Positions 14,391 to 26,389 of a stretch of 64,000 nt of DNA are shown here, in pieces (the stretch's first letter is position 1; each line of letters opens with the position of its first letter). The stretch is from Ailanthus altissimus. Lineage: Eukaryota; Streptophyta; Magnoliopsida; Sapindales; Simaroubaceae. The notes below the pieces were generated by a model. That model searched no databases. It saw only the letters and a list, made by a program, of their open reading frames with translations, and was not told the DNA's origin. The position numbers and the translations under genes were made by a program. Location of the stretch: contig OX327683.1 in NCBI GenBank assembly GCA_946807835.1, positions 17,179,001-17,243,000 on the forward strand, given 5' to 3'.

Positions 14391-15056
14391 TAGGGATAGC
14401 AAAATTCTTGTTCAGATTTAGGCTTTGCCTTACTCGTACCTTAATCTAGATTTTTTTAGGGTTTCGAAATCTGGGTTTCACTCAAGTTTTATTCGAGAGC
14501 AAGCTAGAAATGGGTTTAGTTTGGATTAGGTTCTAGGTTTCTAGAAACTTGGATTTATACCCATAATTGTTTTTTTGGCTTTTTTTCATTTTATTTAACA
14601 CTTGTTCTTATTAATTTTTGAATTTTGAAAGTTTATTTTGTTAGACAATTATTAAGATTGTATAATTTTATTGATATGTTATTTGATTTTAATAAAATTT
14701 AGAACTTATATTAATTTGAAAAAAATGCCAATGTACTAATAGTAATATATTGATCGTAATAATTCAAATCAATAAGTCAATATTTCAATAATTGATTTTT
14801 TTTAATTTTCCTAATCACTCAATAAATGAAATTTTTTTAAAAAAGAAAATAACAATATTAATTAAAATTAAATTAAGGAAACATATGGGTTTCTAGGTTG
14901 GTAAAAAATATAGACCTAGAGAAAAAAAAAATATAATAAAATCCGAACTCGAGTTAAAACCTATAAATTTTTGAGTTTTTTTGGCTCCAGATATTTTCAG
15001 TTTTTTGTAGTTTTTCGGATTAGGTTCCCAGTTTTAGATTTTTTTTGCCATTTTTA
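14391..15056. mobile_element. Probable small non-autonomous hAT-like element
   Basis: The left end TAGGGATAGCAAAATT and the right end read in reverse, TAAAAATGGCAAAAAA, form short imperfect inverted repeats of the TAGGGATGGCAAA type seen in plant hAT elements. The AT-rich interior contains inverted blocks such as GGTTCTAGGTTTCTAG and a diverged partner. Removing it rejoins the surrounding gag. A clean 8-bp target duplication is not visible, so superfamily assignment is tentative. Confidence 0.5.
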
Positions 15057-15658
15057 GAAGCAGGTACCTAGACAAGTTCAAGGCAGACTGTGAACGAAAG
15101 AAGACTTGATAGGGTCCTTTAACCTAATGCCAATAGGAGATGACCATGATAGTTGTTAGAGGGTCGATATTAGCTGGGGCCTCTAACTGTTAGAAAAAGA
15201 ACTACTTATATATTCCTTGGCGGGACGCAAAGTGATGTGCAACATCTCAACCATGAAAAAACCCTGAATGTAAGACGTACCTATCATATTCATTAAGATG
15301 AACAATTGGGGAATCAATTACCCACATGATGATGCACTAGTAATCACACTTTAAGTGGTCAAGACTAAAATAAACAGAGCATTCATCAATCTGGAAAGCT
15401 CAGTGGATATGATGCCATCGATATAAACCTTATTCTATGGCCTTGGAGAAGGTTAAGTGATGCTATTGATAGTGGTCACACTTCTTATTATCATTGGGCA
15501 TGGGCCTTATATGAAGACCATGATAGTGAACTTCTTAATGGTTGAAAAGTCACTCCTCTACAAGATCCTTATGGGATAATCATTCATGAGGAACTCCAAG
15601 ACGACTATGTCCATTTACTATTTGAAGTTGAAGTTTTCAATAGGGAAAGGAGTAGAGG
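15057..15658 (+). pseudogene. End of gag and protease of the Tat-lineage element
   Basis: A frame near 15370-15410 reads INRAFINLESSVDMM, equivalent to the protease 'v..vliDtGSSvdil' segment with the catalytic Asp-Thr-Gly destroyed. At about 15525-15660 a frame reads MVEKSLLYKILMG and then YYLKLKFSIGKGVEDI, equivalent to the conserved '.yn.ilGRp.L...aV.St.H..lKFPt..G...i' stretch after protease. It stops where the copia LTR is inserted. Confidence 0.65.
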
Positions 15659-17694
15659 ACATTGAAAATTTATTGTACGTGGGTGTATGCATGTGCTATG
15701 TGTTCATTGTACAAAATATGCATCTCATACATATTTTGACGCAATGGAACAATAAAATTTACAATAAACACATCAATGACATATATTAATCAAATTAATA
15801 TACAAAGAATAAAATTTGAAAAATCACTAACTGTATAATTTTTACACGTTATATTGGGAGTCCACTTGGAGTTTTATTCGTAGGCAATTCTAGTCACTAA
15901 TAAGTTGGGTTTAGCAACTTAGAACAACAGCTCCTCTATTCAACACCAAGTTTAACACTTAAACCATATGAATTATTTTCTCCTAATCAACCATTTGATC
16001 AATTAAAATAAATTCTTTGTTGTTGTATCTTATAGCCAATAAAAGAAATATGGAAAGAAATTAATTCCAACTCTTGGAATAAATTTCTAAAATCAAATTT
16101 TCTTTCAACAAGCAAAATCAAAATGAAGCAAGAACAAAAACCTCTCCTCCTCACACGTTTCCAAAACACATATATCTCATTTATATTAAAATAATAATAT
16201 TATATTATAAAAAAATCAAAACTTAGCCACTAATTGTAATTAAATAATTAAATAATATTATATATATAAATGCATGACAACTATCATGCATTGATATATA
16301 TAATATTATTAAATAATATAATATTATAAAATAATATATTTTAATGAGATATTATAATTATTTAACAATTATAATCATTGTGTGAAATTATTATTTTAAC
16401 CTTTATAAATAGTTACCAAATATACTCTTTAGCGGGTCTTATTAAATCTCACACTTAGGTAAACACAATTGAGGGTTCATAATGCACCATGTGTCATTAT
16501 ATAATTAGTGAACAACAATAGTTGACTAATTAGTATATTTAACGCTTAAATATAGACACGTGCGTATTTTCGTAGTAGTATTAGATTAAACAATTTAATC
16601 TAGTACTCTGTCCCAATGCTCAACAAGTACACTCTATATCGTGGGACTCCTTAGGTCCACGTTCGATTCATCAAATGAAACTATTCCATGAGTCCGTGAA
16701 TAATGCCCTATGCATACGTCACGGATATTACAAATTAGTGCGTTGAACCATACAAGCTGAGGTCACAACGTATAGTTCTTTCGTCATTTATATCCTGAAT
16801 GTGCGAGGACATAGATCAATACCGTCAAATCCCTATGTGCTCATCCATAAACCTATCTCCAAACTGGTATTTCACTGAACAATATAATCAAACTCTTTAC
16901 CATATTGTTTAACCCTGTGAAAACTCTTTTCCTGAGTTTACCACTTATGGCTATAAAACTTTTCTGAGATACTATCTTGGAGCATCTGGCTATATAACTC
17001 CCTAAATTAGCTGACGGATCCCATATATGCACACATCGAACTCTATGAGCATCAGACTATATCCAGCGACACCTAGCAGTCAGATCATGAAAAGTTTCTG
17101 ACATGCATGGAACCAAAGTATGGTAGATCACTTACAAGCCTATTATGGCTCTTAGGTCAGAGGACCATGTATACTACTCAACTCGAGAGGACCTTTCATT
17201 TACAGCAACATAAGAAGTTTATTGGGGTCTTTATGAGTTTGTTCAGTATCCAGTCATAAATGAATACCCGTATGCCTATACAATCTCCAAGATTATGGTC
17301 AGCTAGGAATGACTATTTGTACCTTACACATATGGACATACACTGATTTATGTATTAAAAGGACATACTGATAGACCTACATCGGTGAAAATAAACCAAG
17401 AACAATATATTTGAGAACATACTTGCATAATGACATTTTCTAGCATCATATTGCAACTATGTCATTATAAGCATATTTTGAGGTCTTTGTCCCGTTAGAG
17501 ACAATGTTCCAACTCTTAGAATATTTGCTAACTCTTAGCACTAATCTAAACTCTTTCGGATCATACAGAGTCTGTAGCGTAACAAGCATTAAACCATATA
17601 ATTAAGCATTAATTGGCAATATAATAAAATATACATTGTATAGATATCAAATATTTATACAAATCTAGGATGGCACGTAGGCACAACCCTAACA
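15659..17694 (+). mobile_element. Solo copia LTR, family B copy 1
   Basis: This block is homologous along its length to the LTRs at 52043-54128 and 47545-49561. Shared words include GGGTGTATGCATGTGC near the start, TCACGGATAT and AACTCGAGAGGACC in the middle, and CCCTAACA at the end. It interrupts the Tat-lineage pol between protease and reverse transcriptase. The left boundary is accurate to only about 10 bp, and no target duplication could be confirmed. As in the other + copies, this is the antisense orientation relative to the family's own transcription. Confidence 0.8.
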
Positions 17695-18399
17695 ATCTTA
17701 AGAGACCAAAAGATGACAATGAGCTGCTATATAACCTCAGCAAGAAGACATTATGCATCAGTCTAGTAGGCTTGAAAGAGGAACAAAAACTCAAGTCCTA
17801 AGAGCCTATTGGTGAGCTAGCTAATGTTCGGTTGAATGAGGACTCATCTAAAAAGGTAATAAAGATTGGCTCTAATATGCTCAAGGAAGACTTGAATTTT
17901 ATATTAAAGGAATAATTAAACATCTTTGCCTGGTCGCATAAGGACATGCCAGGCATCTATCCTTCACAACTATATCACAAATTAGTGACCAACTCATCTT
18001 TTAGACCTATTAAGTACAGGAAGAGGATCTTCAATCTCAAAAGGAACGAAGCTATAGTCTCAGAGGTTGAGAAGTTGTTATCACTGGGTTTATTTGAGAA
18101 GTCTATTATATAGAATGACTTGCTAACATAGTGATGGTAAAAGAAGCCTACAAGAAGTAAAAGATGTTCCAGGGCATTACGAGCATAATAAAAGAGATCC
18201 AGAGACTGACCAGTCGAGTCACTGCCTTAAGTAAGCCTATTTCAAAAGCTACTAACAAGTGCTTTAAATTTTATCAAGAGATTAAAAGGAGGGAGAAGAC
18301 AAGGTGGATGCCTTAATGTGAGGAAGCTTTCAACTAGTCAACCTTGTCATGCTGAGGACAAGAGATCAACTATTAATATACTTAAAGGTCTCAGCCTAT
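17695..18399 (+). pseudogene. Reverse transcriptase of the Tat-lineage element, frame-broken
   Basis: The frame starting near 17815 reads ELANVRLNEDSSKKVIKIG, then FAWSHKDMPGIYPS, FRPIKYRKRIFN and VEKLLSLGLF. This matches in order the plant Tat reverse transcriptase N-terminal block ('fAWs..dMPGId', 'v.QkrR.f', 'ev.kLl.aGfI.e'). Further on, IKEIQRLTSRVTALSKPISKA and a CEEAF segment match the thumb and start of RNase H. The polymerase catalytic motif is missing, so most of the palm domain has been deleted. The gene continues after the solo LTR at 18400-19759. Confidence 0.8.
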
Positions 18400-19759
18400 T
18401 GATAAGACGTAATTGTATAAACTATTTTATCTTCCTAACTTGATATTTGTTCAATTTATCTCAATAATTTAGCTATTTATGCATATTAATGTTGTTTTAT
18501 AGGTTTAAGCATTATCGGAGCAAAAATACCAAAAAACGGACGCAAATTGGAGCATTAGAGATAAAAATACAAATGGAGGCACTGTTTGCTACAGTACCAC
18601 TGTTTGCTACAATGCAGCGCCGCAGCACTGGATTTCAGCGCCGCGGCGCCAATTGCAGAAAGTGAGCGCCGCAGCATTGAATCTCAATGCCGCGGCGCTG
18701 GGACCTGGACAGCAAAAGTTGACAGGTTGCTGAAAATCAGGAAACCCAAAAGCAACCCTAAGTGCGCCCTAATTTCGTGCTCTTACCTATATATTTGCTC
18801 AAAACTTACATTTTAAGGGAGACTCCAGCTGGGACAGCAGCTGGAAACATAAAGAAACACCTAACTTCTAAGTTTGGAGAAATCAAAGAGGAGGAAAGCA
18901 AGCTTCAACTTCAAAGACATTTGACAGGGATGTCTTCTTTGCTTTGATTCTTTACTTGTTGTAAGATGTTTAGTTTATATGTATTGATGGAATTAGCTTC
19001 AAGATTGTGTAGTTTAATGATGAGCTAATTTCATTAATCTAGGATTACATCCTTGAACTCATTATATGATTGATTTTAGCTCTTTCTTTTATGGTATTAA
19101 TTCAGCTTTTAATATATTCATTGTGCTTGTGCTTAATGCTATTTGATTACTTGGCCAGTAGTTAAATTGATCTAGAAATGCTTAAATAAACTTGACAAAG
19201 GCATTTAGGTATTCAGTCTTAAACATATTGATGCATGATCATAGTGTAGTACACTTGAGTTTCATATGAGATAGACATATACTCATAAGGCATGTATGGC
19301 TCATAAAACTTGTGCTTAATGAATTTTGTTCAATTTATTTATCATAGACATATAGATATTTGATTGGATAGAATATATTTGCTTGACCTGCAAAAGAGGC
19401 TTGTGATGTGTTAAGTGTTTTGGTCAATATATCAAGTTGAGAACCAATGGACCTAAAAGAGATTCTGCTGAATTTGTTTGCATAATGGGGGATAGTTTGT
19501 AATCCTAGGATTTCTCATATTGAACTTAACTTGTTGGTAATTTAGTTTATCACTTAGCATAATTAAGTTGTTCTTTTACTTGAGTAGTTTAATATCATAC
19601 ATTAAATCATTTTCTGGATAATAGTAGAAAGACACTATTTAAGTACTTAAACTAGAAAAGACAAATCATTCTCTGTGGGATCGACACTTTTCTTATCATA
19701 TATTACTTGTTGCGACAACATGCACTTGCGCTAATTTGTGTTATAGAAAACACACAACA
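18400..19759 (+). mobile_element. Solo LTR, family A copy 1
   Basis: The element begins TGATAAGACG and ends ACACACAACA, 1360 bp in all, flanked by a perfect 5-bp duplication CCTAT at 18395-18399 and 19760-19764. Removing it restores the RNase H coding order of the host. It is near-identical to 21161-22548 and related to 43682-45097. No internal coding region is attached, so it is a solo LTR. A GC-rich block at about 18614-18704 repeats CAGCGCCGCGGCGCC-type words. Confidence 0.9.
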
Positions 19760-19935
19760 CCTATGCATAATCTCACCTCTTGTCAAAGAAGAAGAAGGTG
19801 CCCAAAGGATAATTTATTTTGCTAGGAAGGCATACACCGACCTAGAAAGTTAGTATCTATCAACAGAGAAGCTAGGTTTTGAGCTTGGGCTTTGTATTGA
19901 CAAGCACTTGTCAGGCTGAAATTTTTATAATCAAT
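19760..19935 (+). pseudogene. RNase H fragment of the Tat-lineage element
   Basis: One frame from about 19781 reads LVKEEEGAQRIIYFARKAYT, then a stop and YLSTEKLGFELGL. This is the familiar 'lvree.g.Q.piYyvSk.l..ae.rY...Ekl..al' segment of Ty3/gypsy RNase H. It continues the host interrupted by the solo LTR. Confidence 0.8.
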
Positions 19936-20599
19936 ACATTTAGAATTAATTTTTCAAACAATTCTTAATTAAGTATGATGAGGTGTTTAGTATTGCATCT
20001 TTGGCATCTAAGAGAAACCAATGCTCATTTACAAGAGTCAGCTTGACAACCCTCCATTATATTCTTATTAGCCTTAATAAATTCTTCTCATAGTTAATTG
20101 ATGTTGACCTTAATCTTCTTCAAGTTACATGCACCCTAGAAAGCACCCATAATGACCTCATAGTGTTGACAAAAGACATAAGTAGCCTTCACAAAATAGA
20201 AGTGTAAAGACTCGGGACAATAATTCATATAAAAAATAAATTTATGCTAAGTCCCAAAAGTATATCTCAAGTAAGTTGTCGAGGTTGTTCTGAAAGGCTT
20301 TTGACCTCACCTTACCTTAAGGTAACATTGGTAGCTGAGCCATCCTTGCTTGCTCTCTATTCTTGATTAGAGGGAGCATATACTCATAACTTCCCCATTT
20401 TCAAATAGATTTGAGGCCCGTGCTTCGCTCCTTAAGTAGTCATAGGCAGAGAAGTTCCATTGAATCTGGCACTATTATAATTCCCTCAGCAGGGCTCGAA
20501 GTCATCCTCAATAACGAAGATTGTGGTAGAAGAAAAGCAATGAGTGCCCATAGTCACATTACCTTTAAGGTTTATTAGATGTTCACCTTGCTAGTATCT
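19936..20599. other. Unassigned sequence within the Tat-lineage element
   Basis: No motif was recognised on either strand. Its position predicts integrase or 3' sequence of the host element, but none was readable. No gene is called. Confidence 0.4.
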
Positions 20600-20860
20600 T
20601 GCCCTACTTCTCAAACATTTCTTTGAATACTTAGTGTGCGATAAAGTTTCTTAAAGGCTATATAGCCTAATGAAGTAGTAAATGGACCAAAGCTTCTAAA
20701 AGGCCCGTTGGTTTTATATTTTCAAGTATATTTTTCTATTTTGTATATATACCATTAGATCATCTAGATCTTAGTTTTAATTGTATAGAGCTAGTGGTAT
20801 ATAAAGAGAAGACCCTTAGTTGTACAAATCAATCTTAGCTTATATATTTTCAGTCATAAT

Positions 20861-23036
20861 TTTCAATCTGGAAAGAAACAGAATTTGTTAATTTGGTTAA
20901 GGGAGTTTACAAAAACTAGATAAAGGGTGTTATAGAGCATATTATCTCTAATACTACTGAAGTTAAATTTGAACAGATAATGATTCTACTGTAGACTATA
21001 TGGAATGATAGTAATAAGTTTATTATAAAAAAAAAGCATGAAGATCCAAAGAAAGTTGCTAGAATAGCGGAAACCATTATGGGTTCTTGTATGAAACATA
21101 TTGCTAGTACCTTTGAGATTCCTTCCAGCCCAGTTCCTCCATCAAAGTTAGCTTGGGAAGTGATAAGGCGTAATTGTATAAACTATTATATCTTCCTAAC
21201 TTGGTATTTGTTCAGTTTATCTCAATAATTGGGCTATTTATGCGTATTAATGTTGTTTTATAGGTTGAAGCATTATCGGAGCAAAAATACCGGAATACGG
21301 ATGCAAATCGGAGCATTAGAGATAAAAATACGAATGGAGGCACTGTTGCTACAGTAACAATGTAGCTACAGTACTGCTACAGTACCACTGTAGCAACAGT
21401 GCAGCCCCGCAGCACTGGATTTCAGCGCCGCGGCGCCAATTGCAGAAAGTGAGCGCCGCAGCATTGAATCTCAATGCCGCGGCGCGGGGACCTGGACAGC
21501 AAAAGTTGACAGGTTGCTGAAAATCAGGAAACCCAAAAGCAACCCTAAGTGCGCCCTAATTCCGTGCTCTTACCTATTTATTTGCTCAAAACTTACATTT
21601 TGAGGGGGGACTCTAGTTGGGACAGCAGCTAGAAACACAAAGAAACACCTAACTTCTAAGTTTGAAGAAATCAAAGATGAGGGAAGCAAGCTTCAACTTC
21701 AAAGACATTTGACAGGGATGTCTTCTTTTCTTTGATTCTTTACTTGTTGTAAGATGTTTAGTTTACATGTATTGATGGAATTAGCTTCAAGATTGTGTAG
21801 TTTAATGATGAGCTAATTTCGTTCATCTAAGATTACATCCTTGAACTCATTTGTGATGGATTTTTAGCTCTCTCTTTTATGGTATTAATTCAGCTTTTGA
21901 TATATTCATTGTGCTTGTGTGTAATGCTATTTGATTACTTGGCTAGTAGTTAAATTGATCTAGAAATGCTTAAATAAACTTGACAAAGGCATTTAGGTAT
22001 TTAGTCTTAAGCATATTGATGCATGATCATAGTGTAGTACACTTGAGTTTCATATGAGATAGACATATACTCATAAGGCATGTATGGCTCATAAAACTTG
22101 TGCTTAATGAATTTTGTTCAATTTATTTATCATAGACATATAGATATTTGATTGGATGGAATAGATTCACTTGACCTGCAAAAGAGGCTTGTGATGTGTT
22201 GAGTGTTTTGGTCAATATATCAAGTTGAGAACCAATAAACATCAAAGAGATTCTGCTGAATTTATTTGCATAATGGGGGATAGTTTGTAATCCTAGGATT
22301 TCTCATATTGAATATAATTTGTTGGTAATTTAGTTTATCACTTAGCATAATTAAGTTGTTCTTTTACTTGAGTAGTTTAATCATCATACATTAAATCATT
22401 TTCTGGATAATAGTAGAAAGACACAATTTCAGTACTTAAACTAGAAAAGATAAATCATTCTCTGTGGGATCGACACTTTTCTCATCATATATTACTTGTT
22501 GCGACAACGTGCACTTGCGCTAATTTGTGTTATAGAAAACACACAACAGGAAGTGCCTCCAATGACATAGTTTAAATTGAATATGGATTCTACAATAAAG
22601 TTGGAAGAAGAAAAAGTAGAATTGGTAGTAGTCATTTGTGATGATAAAGGTGCATATCAAATGATAGCAGCATCTAACAAAACTAGCTATACTAATATAG
22701 AATTTACGAAAGCTGAGGCTATACTATTTAGATTATAAATGGCTGTTGAAAACTAATTTAACCTATTAGTTGTTGAGTCTGATATAAAAAATGTTGTTGA
22801 CTTGGTGAATGGAGTCCTTCAGTCCTCTAAGGAAACTAATTAGGTTGTTAAGGAAATTCAACACTTCTTAAAAGATCTTGGCCAGTATAGAGTTAAACAT
22901 ATTCCAAGATCTTATAATTTTTTAGCTCATAGATTAGTTAAAGAAGCTTTTACTGTCAATGGTTCAAATATTTGGCGAGCATCCTTCCTATTGTGGTGTC
23001 ATTTTTTCTAATGAAATTAATTTTTCAAAAAAAAAA
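20861..23036 (+). mobile_element. 5'-truncated LINE with RNase H-like domain, split by a solo LTR
   Basis: Coding remnants read TIWNDSNKFIIKKKHEDPKK (about 20990-21055), then, across the solo LTR, AWE|VPPMT*FKLNMDS, followed by VVICDDKGAYQM, EAILFRL, LLVVESDIKNVV and VKHIPRSYNFLAHRLVKEA. This is the plant LINE C-terminal RNase H-like domain ('W..PP...KlNvDga', 'a...gl', 'v..EsDs..vV', 'v.hIpR..N..AH.lA'). The element ends in a run of 10 A at 23027-23036. It is truncated at its 5' end and carries several stops. Confidence 0.8.
21161..22548 (+). mobile_element. Solo LTR, family A copy 2
   Basis: The element begins TGATAAGGCG and ends ACACACAACA, 1388 bp, with a perfect 5-bp duplication GGAAG at 21156-21160 and 22549-22553. 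Excision rejoins the LINE frame exactly. It is near-identical to copy 1 but carries about 28 extra bases built from CTACAGTA-type words at about 21350-21395. The GC-rich block lies at about 21405-21488. Confidence 0.9.
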
Positions 23037-23159
23037 GATAACTTTTTCTGAAATACTTAGTGTACATGTTTTTATATATTTCTTTGTGTGGTGTTTTCCA
23101 AGCTGGTTTGCATGCAAAATGTCATGATCTTTACAGAACTAATATTATTAGAAGTGATT

Positions 23160-24345
23160 GAAGAGAGGGATAAAGACTTTAAAGCTAAGAGGCACGATAA
23201 TGTACCTCATGATAAGCCTACTGATCTTAGTCATAATTGAGGAACGATGGTAAAGAAGCATTATGGAGCTATGAGAAAGGCAATAGATCACATTGGGGAG
23301 TTAAAGTAGTACATAAAGGAGCTTAGAGTAGACCTTAATGTTAAAGGGGGTAAGTTGTGTTTCCTCATTGACACGTTTATCGAAGGCTATGCTGTAGGCA
23401 ATAAGATTGGATTAAAGCTTTTCAAGAAAAGGTATATTCCACTATAGACAAAGTTTAAGTCTAATTGGAGAGCATGTATATAGAGTGTGAAGCTATCAAA
23501 TAGGATGTGGTGCTGTACAAATAAATAGTGCCAAATAGGGCTGTTGCCACTCAAGTTCTAATGGTGGCACGAAGAGTTGAGGCTCCTAAACCAAACGAGT
23601 TCAGTGATAAGTGAAATGCTAAGGAGCTTGAAAACTTTTTCTAACAAATAGATAGATACTTCAATGTCATAGGCTTGCAGGATGAAGATAAAGTAAATAC
23701 TATAACCTTGCATTTTTTTGATCATTCAATTCTATGATGGCATAGGAAAAACTACGAGATTCATAAAAGTACGTGAACCATCAACATTTGGGCAAAATTG
23801 CAATAGGAGTTAAAGTGTTAATTTTATCAATAGAATGTAGTGCATGACACTCGTAAGCAACTAAAAAAATTGAAGCGAACTAAGTCCATTAATAAGTGTG
23901 TGAAGGAGTAATTCATATTATTGATGTAGATCCTCAATATAAGTGAAGAAGACTTGTTGTTCAATTTCTTAGATGGGTTACAAACATGAGCACCCAATGA
24001 GTTGAATAGCATGGAGTGGCGAATATATTTGATGCCCTCATATTAACAGAGATGCTCCTAGATTACTACAAGGGAGAAGTGGAGAAGTCCAATAATTTTA
24101 ATCTCAATCATAGCAAAAGTGAGGGAGTCAAAGAGTTTTATCCTTTAAAGAGTAAGGAGAAGAAAAGCAACCCACCCCAATAGAAAGAGCAGAAGTGTAT
24201 TGGCCATAAAGGTAATAGATCGAAAACGAGCTGTTTTTTTTTTTGCGACGAGGATCAATGGGTAAAGGACTATTCCAAGAAGAAGGTTAACAATACAATG
24301 TTTGGGGCATACAAGATGGGTGATCAAAGTTAAATGTATTGTTTG
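23160..24345 (+). pseudogene. gag of chromovirus-like copy 1, frame-broken
   Basis: Around 23590-23760 the translation reads PKPNEFSDK, AKELENFF, IDRYFNVIGLQDEDKVNTI and WHRKNYEIHKST. After stops follow KQLKKLKRTKSINKCVKE and SEEDLLFNFLDGLQT. This is the plant gypsy capsid pattern ('PkpkeF.G.rnakElenFl...e.yf...gl.de..kv..a..yL', 'l..lkq..sv.eYv.eF', 'm.e.d.l..F..GL'). Near 24227-24260 a CFFCDEDQW fragment is what remains of the zinc knuckle. Confidence 0.8.
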
Positions 24346-25085
24346 CAATTGTTTAGCACTCTTAAAGCCAAGTAGGGTGCTAATGCACCAACAGGAAATA
24401 CACTGATATATATTGAAGCGCCTACATCCACTATATAAAAACTCTAATTCTAATAGATACCGGGCAATACATAACTTTATAAAGCATGCAAAAGTGAAGC
24501 GTTTAAGCCTTAAGGTGCAGAAAGATGGGAGATACCTCAAATTCATAAATGCTATAGTCAAGCCATTAGATAAGGTAGTTCAAAAGGTTGAAGTACATTT
24601 AGGTTCTTAGTGAGAGAGGTGAATTTTTAGTAGCATCTCTTGATACTAACGGTATGCATCATAGAGGGGATACTTTACATGATACTAATGGTAGACATGC
24701 CCAATGGTGGGCAACTAAGCCAAATGCCAACATAAAAACTTTTTTTCGTAATACAACTAAAGAGAGATGCGAAGTACAAAGAGAGATATATCTAGCCACA
24801 ATGTGAGGGATGGATTACAAGGCAAAAGAGAGAGAATATGAGCTACCAATGGAGGTTACAGAAGTGCTCAAGAAGGATAAAAAGGTCATGTCAACTGTCA
24901 TACTAGAAAAACTACCACCAAGAGCGGTAATCGATCATGAGGGTGAGTTGGAGCATGGGTCAAAGCTTTTAAATACAATACTATACTAGATGCCTCAACT
25001 AGGGTTAAGAGAGTTACTACTGAAGCTCAGGAAGTTGTCAGGTGCGAGAGCCATCCAACAATCCAAGGCATCATATAGTACATTT
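24346..25085 (+). pseudogene. Protease and start of reverse transcriptase, chromovirus-like copy 1
   Basis: A frame near 24395-24425 reads TLIYIEAPTST, where chromovirus proteases usually have '.l.fV.a.ing'. Later KKDKKVMSTVILEKLPPRAV (about 24870-24930) and VIDHEGELEHGSK match the reverse transcriptase lead-in ('ef.DvmP.eLP..LPPrR.vdH.Iel.pGa.P'). The sequence then reads QSKASYSTFL, the 'PS.spyaspv' segment, and breaks off. A 138-codon frame on the opposite strand at 24145-24561 is a chance shadow of this region. Confidence 0.75.
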
Positions 25086-25545
25086 TTATAGTATAAAAAT
25101 AGGTCAAAGACAAGAGGCAGCATTTTAAGTATAGTATAGGGGACTTGGTGATGGAGATGATACTTTCAACACAATGCAAGTTAGCATGCCCACTTCACAA
25201 GAGTTTTGATCTTGAGGATGAAGGATTATTTTTTATTGCCAAGAGGGTTGACAATGTCTTGTATAAGGTAGGGTTACCTTCAAGATGATGGTTGCATCCG
25301 ATATTTTCTACAAGGTATTAAAACCTATACTGTAGAGGTACGAAAGAACTAAGCATGAGCCATACACTTAAGAACCTTTGGGGATTTCCACATCCGATAA
25401 CAAAGTGGTAGAACTTATTCTTAATAGATAGATGGTATAGAAGAAGAAATACCCTTTAAGTTGTGACTACTTTGTTAAATGAAAATGGTTGCCTAATATT
25501 GAAGTAAGCTAGGAACATAAGAGTGCATTATGGCAGCTTGAAAAA
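25086..25545 (+). pseudogene. Integrase C-terminus and chromodomain-like tail, chromovirus-like copy 1
   Basis: After the deletion junction, the translation gives a block corresponding to the '.GD.V.vkl..q...k' tail of integrase. Then frames reading VVELILNR, KKKYPLSCDYFVK and a W-LPNIE segment correspond to a chromodomain ('veyil..R.....p...eylVkWkgl...e.sWE'). This supports the chromovirus assignment. Stops interrupt every part. Confidence 0.7.
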
Positions 25546-25612
25546 TGAGGTGCCCAAGTTTTAGTGCAGACACGACAAAGGCATCACGTGAATTTGGTAG
25601 GAGAGAATATCA

Positions 25613-26092
25613 TGCTCAAAGTTTTCTCAAGAATTTTCTTGAACACTTTATGTGTGACAAAGCTTCTTATAGGCTATGTAGGCTAGTGGAGTGGTATATA
25701 GACCATATCTTTTATAAGGCCCGTTGACTTTAATAGAGCCTCGAGCCAGGCCCATGACTTATAGGGAACATACACCACTATTTAGAAGGAAAATATTTTG
25801 TGAAATATATAATGACATCTTGGAACATTCTTAAGCATATTTTTTTACCTTATATATACACTGTTAGGTCATTTAGATCCTAGTCATCGATTGCATAGAA
25901 CTAGTAGTATATAAAGTGGAGACCCTTAGTAGTACAAATCAATTTTACCTTGTATCTTTTTTAGTTACAATATAGAGCTTTTTATCAAACATATGGTGTG
26001 CATATTTTTATTTTTATATTTGTATGGTGTTTTTTAGGCTTCTTAACACGTAAAGTGTCTAAGGCTGCACGGTTCTATAAAGGTTCATGACA
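25613..26092 (+). repeat. 3' LTR of chromovirus-like copy 1
   Basis: This 480-bp block starts TGCTCAAAG and ends CATGACA, preceded by a purine-rich tract, GGAGAGAATATCA. It is similar to 61481-61961 throughout and contains GTATATAAAGTGGAGACCC. Confidence 0.8.
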
Positions 26093-26389
26093 CTAAGCCT
26101 CTTTATGATCTAAGAGATAACTTTTTGTCTCTCTAGAACAACGTCATATTTAGGTCTTTTCCTTTAAACGCCTACTCTTAGGTAGGGTAACCCTTTTATT
26201 ACTGACTAAACCTACCAGATTCAACCATTTTTACAGAGAAACACCAAAAGCATGAGCCAAAGACGATGACTAAAACTGCAAATAGGATAAATTTTTTAAA
26301 GGATTACCTATTTTCTTCTTTTCTCTCTTTAACTTAGTGATGTCAATTCATGCAAAAACTAATACTGAGCTTACCAAAATTTTCTCAGT
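26093..26389. other. Tat-lineage element sequence after the chromovirus insertion
   Basis: The host Tat-lineage element resumes here. No coding motif was recognised in this short stretch. Confidence 0.4.

Larger units (their letters stand above)
20600..23145 (+). repeat. 5' LTR of chromovirus-like copy 1, split by a LINE
   Basis: The left piece, 20600-20860, contains CTTCTAAAAGGCCCGTTGG, GTATATAAAGAGAAGACCC and TTGTACAAATCAATCTTAGC, shared with the LTRs at 25613-26092, 47209-49710 and 61481-61961. After the LINE, sequence resumes at about 23037 with GATAACTTTTTCTGAAATAC and continues to a CATGATCTTTACAG-type end near 23145. The primer binding site is not recognisable. Confidence 0.75.
20600..26092 (+). 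mobile_element. Chromovirus-like Ty3/gypsy element, copy 1, internally deleted
   Basis: This copy sits inside the Tat-lineage element. Its 3' LTR (25613-26092) is 480 bp, and a split 5' LTR starts at 20600 with TGCCCTAC. The interior keeps gag, protease and the first part of reverse transcriptase, then jumps directly at about 25085 to the end of integrase and a chromodomain-like tail. Most of reverse transcriptase, RNase H and integrase is therefore deleted. The 5' LTR is broken by a LINE fragment that carries its own solo LTR. No target duplication matched. Confidence 0.8.

Noticed and set aside
18586..18816. 76-codon Ala/Ser-rich frame over the GC-rich block of a solo LTR
   Set aside because: The frame is a translation of the CAGCGCCGC repeat and is not preserved in the sister copy.
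18400..22548. Interpretation as one LTR retrotransposon with two LTRs and a 1.4-kb interior
   Set aside because: Each repeat has its own different 5-bp duplication, and the sequence between them belongs to Tat RNase H, a chromovirus LTR and a LINE.
24145..24561. 138-codon open frame on the - strand
   Set aside because: It is the complement of a degraded gag and protease region recognised on the + strand, with no motif of its own.
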